A program made the translations under genes and the position numbers. Below are positions 7,661-15,219 of a stretch of DNA of 17,664 nucleotides, one piece after another. Within the stretch, counting starts at the first letter, position 1. Each line of letters begins with the position of its first letter. Below the pieces are notes generated by a model that was not told the origin of the DNA, searched no databases, and saw only the letters and a list, made by a program, of their open reading frames with translations. This DNA comes from JAUVKA01 sp964465145 (lineage in GTDB: Bacteria > Bacteroidota > Bacteroidia > Bacteroidales > UBA12481). The stretch lies in assembly GCA_964465145.1 (NCBI GenBank), contig CAYXJR010000083.1, positions 1 to 17,664 of the forward strand. The letters run 5' to 3'.

Positions 7661-8302
7661 TTATATTTCCAGAAACTTGTTCTGAATGGCATAGACTACC
7701 AGGCTGGCGGTGTTTTTGCAATTCGTTTTTGCCAGGATATTTGCCCGATGTGTGTCAATAGTCCTTTTGCTAAGGAATAAATGGTCAGCAATCTCCTGTG
7801 TTGAATACCCTCTGCAAATCAGCAATATCACCTCCTTTTCACGCTCGGTCAGGAATGATCCTGATGATATTTCTGTGGACGAATTCTTTAATGCATTAAC
7901 CAGGTTTAGTAAGAGTTCAGAAGAGAAAAAATTACCCCCATTGGTCACACAGTCCATGGTTTGCCTTACTTCATTAAGGTCGGAGTTTTTGAGCAGGAAA
8001 CCTTTTACTCCGGCATCAACCATATTAAAGTAATAATCCTGATCGACATACATGCTCAATGTTATGATCTTTAAATCCGGATGTTTATGTAAAGCAATAA
8101 GCGCGGCCTGTAATCCATCCATTTCGGGCATAGCTATATCCAGCAAAACCAGGTCAGGCAGTTCTTGATCCAGATAAGCGAGAAACTCATGGCCATTAGA
8201 AGCCTCATCCACAACTTCATAGGAATCAAGCGTTTCGATCAGAAGCCTTAAGCCTTTTCGGAACAGTTTATGGTCATCGACGATCAGTACCTTTTTTTTC
8301 AT
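7661..8302 (-). CDS. LuxR/NarL-family response regulator
   Basis: 213 residues. The receiver domain (1-120) has the acidic pair Asp9-Asp10, the phospho-acceptor Asp55 in LVLLDIAMPEMDG, Thr81 and Lys105. The C-terminal LuxR-type helix-turn-helix spans about 150-210 (LTEREKEVILLICRGYSTQE, then IADHLFLSKRTIDTHRANI). This is the standard layout of NarL/FixJ-type transcription regulators that bind DNA as dimers once phosphorylated. Its ATG overlaps the kinase stop codon by four bases (ATGA), so the two are translationally coupled and form a cognate pair. It is followed 113 bases later, in the same direction, by the Hdr-like operon, which makes that operon a plausible but unproven target. Confidence 0.92.
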   Translation of the reverse strand: MKKKVLIVDDHKLFRKGLRLLIETLDSYEVVDEASNGHEFLAYLDQELPDLVLLDIAMPEMDGLQAALIALHKHPDLKIITLSMYVDQDYYFNMVDAGVKGFLLKNSDLNEVRQTMDCVTNGGNFFSSELLLNLVNALKNSSTEISSGSFLTEREKEVILLICRGYSTQEIADHLFLSKRTIDTHRANILAKTNCKNTASLVVYAIQNKFLEI

Positions 8303-9261
8303 CTTACCAAATCTGTGTTTACACTGATATAAAACCTGCTTCCTAACCCAGGCCTGGAATCGATCTTGATATCACCTTTAAGTGACTTAATCCTTGAAAG
8401 AATATTTGGAAGGCCTGTTCCCTCCCTGTCACTCAAGCGCAATATTTTATCGGCTTCAAATCCCACCCCATCATCTTCATATCTCAAAATCAGAACAACA
8501 TTATCCAGGTTTAACCGTATGGTTACGACAGAAGCCTGTGCATGCTGTATCGTATTGTTTAACAACTCTGTAGCTATTCTATAGAAAACCACTTCAATAT
8601 CTTCATCAAGCCTTTCATCCTTGAGATTTGTTTCGAAGTGAATTTTAAACTGACCTGTCTGCCTGATTTTTTCAATATATTTAATGAGTGCTTTTGTTAA
8701 CCCGAAATTAGATAAAACATGCGGGCTAAGATGATCGGAGATATCCTTCAGGCTACGAATGGCTTCGTCAACAGTTTCTATAGCATTTTCCAGAATCTTT
8801 TGCCGTGAAGATTCATTCGGCAGATTATCGAGCGTTGAAACAGAGAGTTTTAATGAACTCAGCAAAGGCCCGAGACCATCATGCAAATCCTTTGCAATAT
8901 GCGAACGCTCACCTTCCTCCGTCCTTATTATGGCAGTAAGGAATCTTTTTTCTGCCCTTCTTCGTTCTTTCTCAACATGTTTCATGTATATAAAGATTTT
9001 CTGAATAAGAAAGACCCCAACAGCAAAGGAAAGCGAAGTGACAACTCCCATCCAGATGTAAAATTGACGGAAATAATCCGGATTGAATTCACTGATAAAG
9101 GGAAGAAATTCAAAGAGTCTCCTGACAGCCATAAACAGCAAGCCGGTGGTAATTAAAATCCATGACAGGTTGTATTTGGTAACCTGCGTAAGTTTGATGG
9201 CAATTCCGGCTGCAAAAAATTGCAGAATAATGGATATGACGAGCAATATCTTTAGTATCAT
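8299..9261 (-). CDS. Membrane sensor histidine kinase, HisKA_3 type
   Basis: 320 residues. Three hydrophobic segments at about 4-22, 33-46 and 68-92 anchor the protein; only short loops lie outside the membrane, so the signal is probably sensed in or near the membrane rather than by a periplasmic domain. The dimerisation/phosphoacceptor segment contains KDLHDGLGP with His127, typical of the HisKA_3 group that pairs with LuxR-type regulators. The ATPase domain shows the N box (TELLNNTIQHA, Asn235/236), DDGVGFE at 263-269 and GTGLPNI from 281. Its gene overlaps the response regulator gene by four bases. A membrane-embedded sensor next to a quinone-linked redox operon could respond to quinone redox state, but nothing in the sequence proves that. 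Confidence 0.9.
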   Translation of the reverse strand: MILKILLVISIILQFFAAGIAIKLTQVTKYNLSWILITTGLLFMAVRRLFEFLPFISEFNPDYFRQFYIWMGVVTSLSFAVGVFLIQKIFIYMKHVEKERRRAEKRFLTAIIRTEEGERSHIAKDLHDGLGPLLSSLKLSVSTLDNLPNESSRQKILENAIETVDEAIRSLKDISDHLSPHVLSNFGLTKALIKYIEKIRQTGQFKIHFETNLKDERLDEDIEVVFYRIATELLNNTIQHAQASVVTIRLNLDNVVLILRYEDDGVGFEADKILRLSDREGTGLPNILSRIKSLKGDIKIDSRPGLGSRFYISVNTDLVR

Positions 9262-9281
9262 TGTAAATGAGTTTTCTCGAT

Positions 9282-9289
9282 CAAAGTTA
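9282..9289 (-). promoter_or_regulatory. Candidate -7 box of the kinase-regulator pair
   Basis: The minus strand reads TAACTTTG, an exact TAnnTTTG match, 20 bases before the kinase start codon. A TTG lies 16 bases further upstream, shorter than the usual spacing of about 20, so the -33 element is doubtful. Confidence 0.4.
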
Positions 9290-9371
9290 TAATAAAATGG
9301 ATTGACAATTCTGAACCCACGAACAGAGACGGATAATTATGCGTTTGTCCAATGATCAACGCAGGTGAAAT

Positions 9372-9399
9372 GTAGAGACGGATCGTGATCCGTCTCTAC
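9372..9399. repeat. Perfect 13-bp palindromic hairpin element
   Basis: Arms of 13 bases (GTAGAGACGGATC at 9372-9384 and its exact complement at 9387-9399) flank a 2-base loop. There is no T-run on either side, so it is not an intrinsic terminator. A partial echo, AGAGACGGAT, occurs about 50 bases upstream at 9324-9333. Short palindromes starting GTAGAGAC are, to my recollection, dispersed in many copies in some bacterial genomes, so this may be one copy of a REP- or MITE-like family; only one full copy is present here. Confidence 0.6.
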
Positions 9400-9410
9400 T
9401 TAAATTATGC

Positions 9411-9445
9411 AAAAAGCCCGGTGAATTGTCCACCGGGCTTTTTTT
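9411..9445 (-). terminator. Intrinsic terminator of tRNA-Lys (possibly bidirectional)
   Basis: A 13-bp perfect stem (AAAAAGCCCGGTG at 9411-9423, CACCGGGCTTTTT at 9431-9443) closes a 7-base loop. On the minus strand it ends in a run of T and starts right after the 3' end of the tRNA gene. The plus strand also ends in seven T, so it could stop transcripts from both sides. Confidence 0.85.
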
Positions 9446-9446
9446 G

Positions 9447-9519
9447 TGATCCAGCTGAGGTTCGAACTCAGGACCCCATCCTTAAAAGGGATGTGCTCTA
9501 CCAACTGAGCTACTGAATC
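9447..9519 (-). tRNA. tRNA-Lys (anticodon TTT)
   Basis: Read on the minus strand, 73 bases fold into a complete cloverleaf. The 7-bp acceptor stem is GATTCAG with CTGGATC (one G-U pair), with discriminator A at 9447. The D arm is GCTC/GAGC around AGTTGGTA. The anticodon stem is CATCC/GGATG with loop CTTTTAA, so the anticodon TTT is at 9484-9486 and the tRNA reads lysine codons AAA/AAG. The T arm is CTGAG-TTCGAAC-CTCAG. No CCA is encoded (ACA follows), so the end must be added by tRNA nucleotidyltransferase. The gene stands alone with its own promoter and terminator. Confidence 0.96.
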
Positions 9520-9540
9520 TACCGTTTTAAAAACGTGCTG

Positions 9541-9572
9541 CAAAAGTAGGTTTTTAGCCGAAGTTAGCCAAA
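9541..9572 (-). promoter_or_regulatory. Promoter of tRNA-Lys, full Bacteroidota consensus
   Basis: On the minus strand TTTG (9569-9572) is followed after exactly 20 bases by TACTTTTG (9541-9548), matching the primary sigma consensus of Bacteroidota (TTTG-N20-TAnnTTTG) in every position. Transcription should begin near 9534, about 15 bases before the mature 5' end of the tRNA. This match is one reason to assign the window to the Bacteroidota. Confidence 0.8.
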
Positions 9573-9642
9573 TTTATTTCAGCATATTGCCGATATTATC
9601 ATAACATAAACATTATCAGTATATAATAAATCAGAAATCGCC

Positions 9643-9679
9643 TAAAAATAGTAAAGCCCCCCGGGGAGGGAGGCTTTAC
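9643..9679 (-). terminator. Intrinsic terminator downstream of clpC
   Basis: The minus strand forms a 12-bp stem with one G-U pair (GTAAAGCCTCCC with GGGGGGCTTTAC, 9651-9679) around a 5-base loop, followed by TATTTTTAGG. It lies 164 bases after the clpC stop codon, with nothing coding between, so it is the likely end of the clpC transcript. The T-run is interrupted, so some read-through toward the tRNA is possible. Confidence 0.65.
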
Positions 9680-9740
9680 CGAAACCTAAACCTAAAACTA
9701 AACCTATGAAAAAGTAAAAGAACAGTTGGGATACTGTCCC

Positions 9741-9767
9741 GTAGTGAAAAAACACTACTACTTTTTT
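9741..9767 (+). terminator. Possible plus-strand terminator without an evident gene
   Basis: GTAGTG, six A, CACTAC form a 6-bp stem (9741-9758), followed by TACTTTTTT. On the plus strand this is terminator-like, yet no plus-strand gene ends here. It may end a small RNA starting near the GC hairpin at 9651, or simply be part of the clpC 3' region read from the other strand. Confidence 0.35.
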
Positions 9768-9843
9768 ATATACAACAAAACTTATACCAAGAATGTTTTC
9801 CAGCGGGGCAATTTTATGCATTTTTTAACAATTCGGATCCAGT

Positions 9844-12372
9844 TTACTCTTTTTCTCCTTTTTTAAGAGAAATTTCCTTGGTTTTTATCACCTTGATGCG
9901 GATTTCGTCGGCTTTTTTATCGAAACCGATAGAGAGGGTGTCTCCTTCACTTGTACCGGCTTCAATGATTATTTCGGCTAAAGGATCCTCCAGGTATTTC
10001 TGAATGGATCTCTTGAGAGGCCGTGCACCAAACTTCGGGTCATAACCTTTCTCTGCAATGTAATCCTTTGCAGCCGGCGATATTTTAACCTTGTATCCGA
10101 GTAAAACAATCCGATCTATCAATCCTTTCAATTCAATATCGATAATTTTGTGCATATCCTCTTTGCTCAGAGTATTGAAAAGGACCACATCATCTATCCG
10201 GTTCAGAAATTCAGGAGCAAAAGTTTTGTTCAGCGCTTTTGAGATAACACTCTTCTGATAATCATTGGATGTTTCCTCAAGGGTATTGGAGGTAAACCCA
10301 ACCCCGCGTCCAAATTCTTTCAACTGCCTGGTTCCAATATTGGAGGTCATGATAAGTATAGTGTTCTTAAAATCAACCCTCCTGCCCAGGCTGTCAGTAA
10401 GCTGGCCATCATCCAGCACCTGGAGCAGTATGTTATAAATATCAGGGTGGGCTTTTTCAATTTCATCGAAAAGAACCACTGAATAAGGTTTGCGTCTGAC
10501 CTTCTCAGTCAGCTGTCCTCCTTCTTCATAACCAACATAACCAGGAGGAGCACCAACCAGACGTGAAACGGAGAATTTCTCCATATATTCACTCATGTCT
10601 ATTCGGATTAAAGCATCTCGTGAATCGAAGAGGGTAGTAGCAAGAACTTTTGCCAACTGGGTTTTCCCAACCCCTGTGGGGCCAAGGAAAATAAAGGTGC
10701 CAATAGGCTTGTTGGGGTCCTTTAATCCGGCACGGTTGCGTTGAATGGATCTGACAATCTTCTTTATTGCTTCTTCCTGGCCTATAACACTTTTTTGTAA
10801 TTCATCGCTCATCAGGAGCAAACGGGCACCTTCAGCCTGAGCAATCCGTTGGACAGGAACGCCTGTCATCATGGCAACCACCTCTTCCACATTAGCTTCT
10901 GAAACAGTTTCCTTGTTCATGGAGAGTGTTTTCTCCCATTTCTCTTTTTCCTTTTCAAGCTCCATGATGAGCGATTTTTCACGATCACGGTGACGGGCTG
11001 CTTTTTCAAAATCCTGGCTTTTTACGGCTTCTATTTTGATCTTTTTTATTGCCTCAATTTCTTCCTCCAGCTTAAGAATTTTGTCGGGGACACTTATATT
11101 GGTAATATGAACCCTGGATCCTGATTCATCCAGGGCGTCAATGGCCTTATCCGGCAGATTCCTGTCGCTGATATATCGCTCTGTGAGTTTGACACAGGCC
11201 TTTATTGCCTGGTCGGTATAGATGACGTTGTGGTGTTGTTCATAACGGTCCTTGATGTTATTAAGGATCTCCAATGTTTCCTCCGCATTGGTTGGATCCA
11301 CCATCACTTTTTGAAATCTTCGTTCCAGGGCACCATCTTTCTCTATATGCTGACGGAATTCGTTTAGGGTGGTTGCGCCGATACACTGAATATCACCTCT
11401 TGCCAGAGCTGGTTTCAGCATATTAGCCGCGTCCAATGAACCGGTTGCACCGCCTGCACCAACTATAGTATGAATCTCATCAATAAAAAGAATTATGTTG
11501 GATGTTTTGGCCAACTCATTCAGGATAGCTTTCATCCTTTCTTCAAACTGCCCCCTGTATTTTGTTCCAGCCACGATGGAAGCCATGTCCAATGCAATTA
11601 CCCTTTTGCCGAAAAGGACCCTTGAAACCTTCCTTTCAACAATCCTGAGAGCCAGTCCTTCGGCAATAGCCGATTTCCCAACACCGGGTTCACCGATAAG
11701 AACGGGATTGTTTTTCTTTCTTCGACTGAGGATCTGAGCCAGACGTTCGATCTCCTTGGTCCGGCCAACAATAGGATCAAGCCGGTCTTCTTCCGCTGCC
11801 CGGGTTATGTCGATGCCAAAATTATCCAGCACTGGGGTATCGGAAGTTGACTTTACAGATCTAGAAGAGCCACGGCCGGGTTCAATGGGTTCATCCGCAT
11901 CGTCATCATCATCCTGAAAATCCCCCTTGGATAAGGGTAGATCTTCAGTCAACTGCTGCCTGACTAAGGGATAGTCAATCTTCATTTCTTCCAGAATCTG
12001 GGTAACCTGGCTGTTTTCATCCTTAAGTATGGCCAGTAATAAATGGCCAGTATTTATCTGTGCACTATTTGATGCCTTTGCCTCTAAATATATGAGTTTA
12101 AGCGCCCGTTCAGCTGGTTTAAGAAGAGGAACATTGTCTGGAATAGCGTCATAATCAGGATTTGACGGTCGAATTCTTGCTTCGAGCATTCTTTTTACTT
12201 CCGGTAGATCCACTCCCAGTTTAATAAGAGTATCTATTCCAATCCCTTCTCCTTCGCGTAGCAAGCCCAGGAAGATATGCTCAGTGCCGATATAATCATT
12301 TCCCAACCTGATTGCTTCTTCCCGGCTAAAACTCAATACGTCCTTTATTCGTTTTGAAAACTTTGAATCCAT
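9844..12372 (-). CDS. clpC: ATP-dependent Clp protease ATP-binding subunit ClpC
   Basis: 842 residues, the normal size of ClpC. Two Clp N repeats occupy about 1-145, followed by an acidic linker with DDDDDADE at 154-161. The first AAA+ domain has Walker A GEPGVGKS (227-234), Walker B ILFIDEIH (294-301) and arginines 351-352. A coiled middle domain with a UvrB/UvrC-like motif (about 430-480, FEKAARHRDREK) marks it as ClpC rather than ClpA or ClpB. The second AAA+ domain has Walker A GPTGVGKT (564-571) and Walker B VVLFDEIEKAH (632-642). GVGF (VGF at 691-693) is the loop that docks onto ClpP. The hexamer unfolds damaged or tagged proteins and feeds them to ClpP in the cytoplasm. clpP is not in the window. 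It is divergent from gyrA, with a TACATTTG -7 box 28 bases upstream. Confidence 0.96.
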   Translation of the reverse strand: MDSKFSKRIKDVLSFSREEAIRLGNDYIGTEHIFLGLLREGEGIGIDTLIKLGVDLPEVKRMLEARIRPSNPDYDAIPDNVPLLKPAERALKLIYLEAKASNSAQINTGHLLLAILKDENSQVTQILEEMKIDYPLVRQQLTEDLPLSKGDFQDDDDDADEPIEPGRGSSRSVKSTSDTPVLDNFGIDITRAAEEDRLDPIVGRTKEIERLAQILSRRKKNNPVLIGEPGVGKSAIAEGLALRIVERKVSRVLFGKRVIALDMASIVAGTKYRGQFEERMKAILNELAKTSNIILFIDEIHTIVGAGGATGSLDAANMLKPALARGDIQCIGATTLNEFRQHIEKDGALERRFQKVMVDPTNAEETLEILNNIKDRYEQHHNVIYTDQAIKACVKLTERYISDRNLPDKAIDALDESGSRVHITNISVPDKILKLEEEIEAIKKIKIEAVKSQDFEKAARHRDREKSLIMELEKEKEKWEKTLSMNKETVSEANVEEVVAMMTGVPVQRIAQAEGARLLLMSDELQKSVIGQEEAIKKIVRSIQRNRAGLKDPNKPIGTFIFLGPTGVGKTQLAKVLATTLFDSRDALIRIDMSEYMEKFSVSRLVGAPPGYVGYEEGGQLTEKVRRKPYSVVLFDEIEKAHPDIYNILLQVLDDGQLTDSLGRRVDFKNTILIMTSNIGTRQLKEFGRGVGFTSNTLEETSNDYQKSVISKALNKTFAPEFLNRIDDVVLFNTLSKEDMHKIIDIELKGLIDRIVLLGYKVKISPAAKDYIAEKGYDPKFGARPLKRSIQKYLEDPLAEIIIEAGTSEGDTLSIGFDKKADEIRIKVIKTKEISLKKGEKE

Positions 12373-12399
12373 TGTCTATTCATTTTACTGACAGAATCG

Positions 12400-12407
12400 C
12401 AAATGTA
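12400..12407 (-). promoter_or_regulatory. Candidate -7 box of clpC
   Basis: TACATTTG on the minus strand matches TAnnTTTG exactly and lies 28 bases before the clpC start. A TTG stands only 14 bases upstream, so no proper -33 element is seen. The rest of the 300-base clpC-gyrA gap up to about 12600 is AT-rich, without other recognisable sites. Confidence 0.45.
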
Positions 12408-12611
12408 CCTGATTTTATGCCCAATTGTCATATCCGGACATACTGCCTTGTTTTAAAAAACCGTCCTTATGCTTCTGTTTTCAGGCCTTTTTGCCACTTT
12501 GTAAATTTAATATCTTTATTATCTTGCAACAGTACAAATTCCAAGCCATTTATTAACAGTTCCCAGTTGAAATATGTTTATAAACCTCACCATTATTCCT
12601 TAAAAAAATGG

Positions 12612-12619
12612 TACTTTTG
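12612..12619 (+). promoter_or_regulatory. Candidate -7 box of gyrA
   Basis: TACTTTTG matches the Bacteroidota -7 consensus exactly and is identical to the tRNA-Lys box. Transcription should begin near 12626, giving a leader of about 47 bases. No TTTG lies 17-23 bases upstream, so the -33 part is weak or missing. Confidence 0.5.
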
Positions 12620-12633
12620 CTAGTCTTTTTAAC

Positions 12634-12657
12634 CGGATAAAATATCCGTTTTTTTTT
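12634..12657 (+). promoter_or_regulatory. Terminator-like hairpin in the gyrA leader
   Basis: CGGATA-AAA-TATCCG (12634-12648) forms a 6-bp stem with a 3-base loop, directly followed by nine T (12649-12657) and then, 15 bases on, the gyrA ATG. It has the form of an intrinsic terminator but lies between the predicted transcription start and the gene. It may act as an attenuator, stabilise the 5' end, or block plus-strand transcripts coming from upstream. Confidence 0.5.
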
Positions 12658-12672
12658 AATAGATAGGTATTT

Positions 12673-15189
12673 ATGGCAATAGGAGAAAGAATTATTAAGA
12701 TCAGTATCGATGAAGAAATGCGGTCATCATATATTGATTATTCCATGTCGGTTATTGTGGCCAGAGCATTGCCCGATGTGCGTGACGGACTAAAGCCTGT
12801 TCACCGCCGTGTTTTATTCGGTATGAATGAGTTAGGGATTACGGCAAGTAAGGCGCATAAGAAGTCGGCCCGTATTGTAGGAGAGGTTTTGGGAAAGTAT
12901 CACCCTCATGGCGACAGCAGTGTATACATGACTATGGTTCGAATGGCTCAAAGTTGGTCTTTGAGATATCCACTCATCGACGGACAGGGAAACTTTGGAT
13001 CTATTGATGGTGATAGTCCGGCTGCCATGCGTTATACAGAGGCCAGGCTTACAAAAATGGCTGAGGATATAATGGCGGATTTGGGCAAGGAGACTGTTGA
13101 TTTTCAACTGAATTTCGATGATACCCTTGAAGAACCCACAGTAATGCCCACAAGGCTTCCGAATCTTCTGATAAACGGAACTTCAGGTATTGCTGTAGGT
13201 ATGGCTACCAATATGCCGCCTCACAATATCACGGAGGTTATAAATGCAACTATTGCTATTATAAACAACCCTGATCTTGAGTTTGAAAAACTCCTGCAAT
13301 ATATAAAAGCCCCTGATTTTCCTACCGGTGGTATCATATATGGTTACCAGGGTGTCAGAGATGCTTTTGAGACGGGTAGGGGGCGGATAGTCCTTAGAGG
13401 CCGGGCTGTTGTTGAAACATCCGCTTCGGGCCGCGAACATTTAGTTATCACTGAGATACCTTATATGGTCAATAAGGCGGAAATGATTATAAGAACCGCT
13501 GATTTGATTAATGACAAGAAGTTGGATGGAATATCCAATGTCAATGATGAATCCGACCGGACAGGTATGAGGATAGTTTACGATTTGAAAAGGGACGCCA
13601 TAGCCAACGTGGTTCTGAACAAATTGTATAAAATGACTCCACTTCAAACCTCATTTTCAGTTAATAACATTGCTTTGGTTAAAGGACGGCCAAAGATGCT
13701 GAACCTTAGGGAGTTGATCGACCTGTTTATTGCTCACAGACATGATGTGGTTGTCAGACGAACCCAATTTGAGCTCCGACAGGCAGAAAAACGGGCACAT
13801 ATTCTGATAGGATTGCTAATTGCCCTTGACAACCTGGATGCAATTATTGCTCTTATTCGTGCTTCAAAAACCCCGGATGATGCTAAAAATGCTCTAATGG
13901 AGAATTTCGAGCTTTCAGAGATCCAGGCCAGGGCCATTCTGGACCTTCGCCTGCAAAAACTTACAGGGCTTGAGAGGGACAAGGTTAAGGAGGAATATGA
14001 GGCACTGATGAAACTCATTGACAACCTGAATAGTATTTTGGAAAATAAGGAACTGAGGATGGATATTATCAAGGAAGAGTTGAAGGAGGTCCTTGAGAAA
14101 TATGGTGATGAAAGGAGAACAGAGATAGTTTATGCCTCTGAAGAATTCAATCCTGAAGATTTTTATGCCGATGAGGAGATGGTAATCACAATTTCGCGTA
14201 TGGGATATGTGAAAAGAACTCCACTTACAGATTTCAGAACCCAACATAGGGGTGGGATAGGTGCCAAAGGAAGCACCACACGTGATGAGGATTCTATTGA
14301 GCATATGTTTACAGCCTCAATGCATAACACAATGCTTTTCTTTACCGAAAAGGGAAAATGCTTCTGGCTAAAAGTTTATGAAATACCTGAAGGAACCAGA
14401 ACTTCTAAGGGCCGTGCAATGCAAAACCTACTCAATATTGGACAGGACGATAATGTGAAAGCATATATCAATTTAATTAATCTTAACGACGAGGAATATA
14501 TTAATAACAATTATATCATACTATCTACACGTAAGGGGATAATTAAGAAAACCCTTCTGGAAGCATATTCCCGTCCACGTCAGAACGGTGTTAATGCCAT
14601 TACTATTAAGGATGGCGACCAATTATTGGGAGCTAACCTTACTAATGGTAAGCAGGAAATAGTTATAGCTACCAGAGCAGGAAAGGCTATCCATTTCAAT
14701 GAAAGTATTGTTCGTCCAATCGGCAGAACAGCAGCAGGAGTAAGGGGTATAAGGCTTGCCGGGCCTAATGATGCAGTGGTTGGCATGATTTGTGTAGAAT
14801 CAGAGGAAGAGGATATCCTGGTCATTTCGGAAACTGGATACGGCAAGAGATCCAAACTTGCTGATTACCGGATGACCAACCGGGGTGGGAAAGGGGTTAA
14901 AACCTTGAATGTCACAGAAAAAACCGGGGAGCTCATTGGCATGCTGAATGTAGATGATGATGATGATCTTATGATCATTAACAGGTCCGGGATTATCATC
15001 CGTATGGCTGTTAAAAATCTAAGAACAACTGGAAGGGCTACTCAGGGAGTAAGACTTATCAACCTCAGGGAGAATGATAGGATTGCCTCCGTAGAAAAGG
15101 TTGAATCAAATGGAGATGTGGTTGACGCTGATATTGAGGAAGATGTTGAAGTAGATACAGCCGAGGGTACGGAAGAAACCCTGGATTAG
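12673..15189 (+). CDS. gyrA: DNA gyrase subunit A
   Basis: 838 residues. The breakage-reunion domain carries the catalytic Tyr121 in AAMRYTEARL, which forms the covalent link to DNA, and the quinolone-determining region HPHGDSSVYMTMVRMAQ (77-93). The C-terminal beta-pinwheel begins near 510. Its GyrA-box position reads QHRGGIG (524-530) instead of QRRGGKG, and a second RGGKG occurs in TNRGGKGVKTL (from 735). The tail (about 810-838) is strongly acidic. Together with GyrB it introduces negative supercoils using ATP. The box motif and the overall similarity to Bacteroidota GyrA favour GyrA over ParC. Ser82 is the wild-type residue at the main resistance position, and Met86 occupies the usual acidic position (see findings). 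The start at 12673 gives the expected N-terminus, with no clear ribosome binding site, as is common in this phylum. Confidence 0.95.
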   Translation: MAIGERIIKISIDEEMRSSYIDYSMSVIVARALPDVRDGLKPVHRRVLFGMNELGITASKAHKKSARIVGEVLGKYHPHGDSSVYMTMVRMAQSWSLRYPLIDGQGNFGSIDGDSPAAMRYTEARLTKMAEDIMADLGKETVDFQLNFDDTLEEPTVMPTRLPNLLINGTSGIAVGMATNMPPHNITEVINATIAIINNPDLEFEKLLQYIKAPDFPTGGIIYGYQGVRDAFETGRGRIVLRGRAVVETSASGREHLVITEIPYMVNKAEMIIRTADLINDKKLDGISNVNDESDRTGMRIVYDLKRDAIANVVLNKLYKMTPLQTSFSVNNIALVKGRPKMLNLRELIDLFIAHRHDVVVRRTQFELRQAEKRAHILIGLLIALDNLDAIIALIRASKTPDDAKNALMENFELSEIQARAILDLRLQKLTGLERDKVKEEYEALMKLIDNLNSILENKELRMDIIKEELKEVLEKYGDERRTEIVYASEEFNPEDFYADEEMVITISRMGYVKRTPLTDFRTQHRGGIGAKGSTTRDEDSIEHMFTASMHNTMLFFTEKGKCFWLKVYEIPEGTRTSKGRAMQNLLNIGQDDNVKAYINLINLNDEEYINNNYIILSTRKGIIKKTLLEAYSRPRQNGVNAITIKDGDQLLGANLTNGKQEIVIATRAGKAIHFNESIVRPIGRTAAGVRGIRLAGPNDAVVGMICVESEEEDILVISETGYGKRSKLADYRMTNRGGKGVKTLNVTEKTGELIGMLNVDDDDDLMIINRSGIIIRMAVKNLRTTGRATQGVRLINLRENDRIASVEKVESNGDVVDADIEEDVEVDTAEGTEETLD

Positions 15190-15219
15190 TCGGCGATCAG
15201 TTTGCAAATGCGAGAAATA

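Larger units (their letters stand above)
9573..9843. other. Gene-free stretch: clpC 3' region with structured elements
   Basis: No protein gene is supported here. 9573-9642 is plain AT-rich sequence. 9643-9679 is a strong hairpin (listed separately). 9680-9707 is a run of CCTAAA/ACTAAA-like units ending in CCTATG. It leads into a three-codon reading frame, ATGAAAAAGTAA (9706-9717), which is too short to call a gene. 9741-9767 is a second hairpin followed by T on the plus strand. The rest, to 9843, is AT-rich with nothing recognised. The stretch may be the long 3' untranslated part of clpC mRNA or hold a small RNA of either strand. Confidence 0.4.

Noticed and set aside
9706..9717. Three-codon frame ATGAAAAAGTAA as a leader peptide
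   Set aside because: No promoter or downstream plus-strand gene that it could control; too short to separate from chance.
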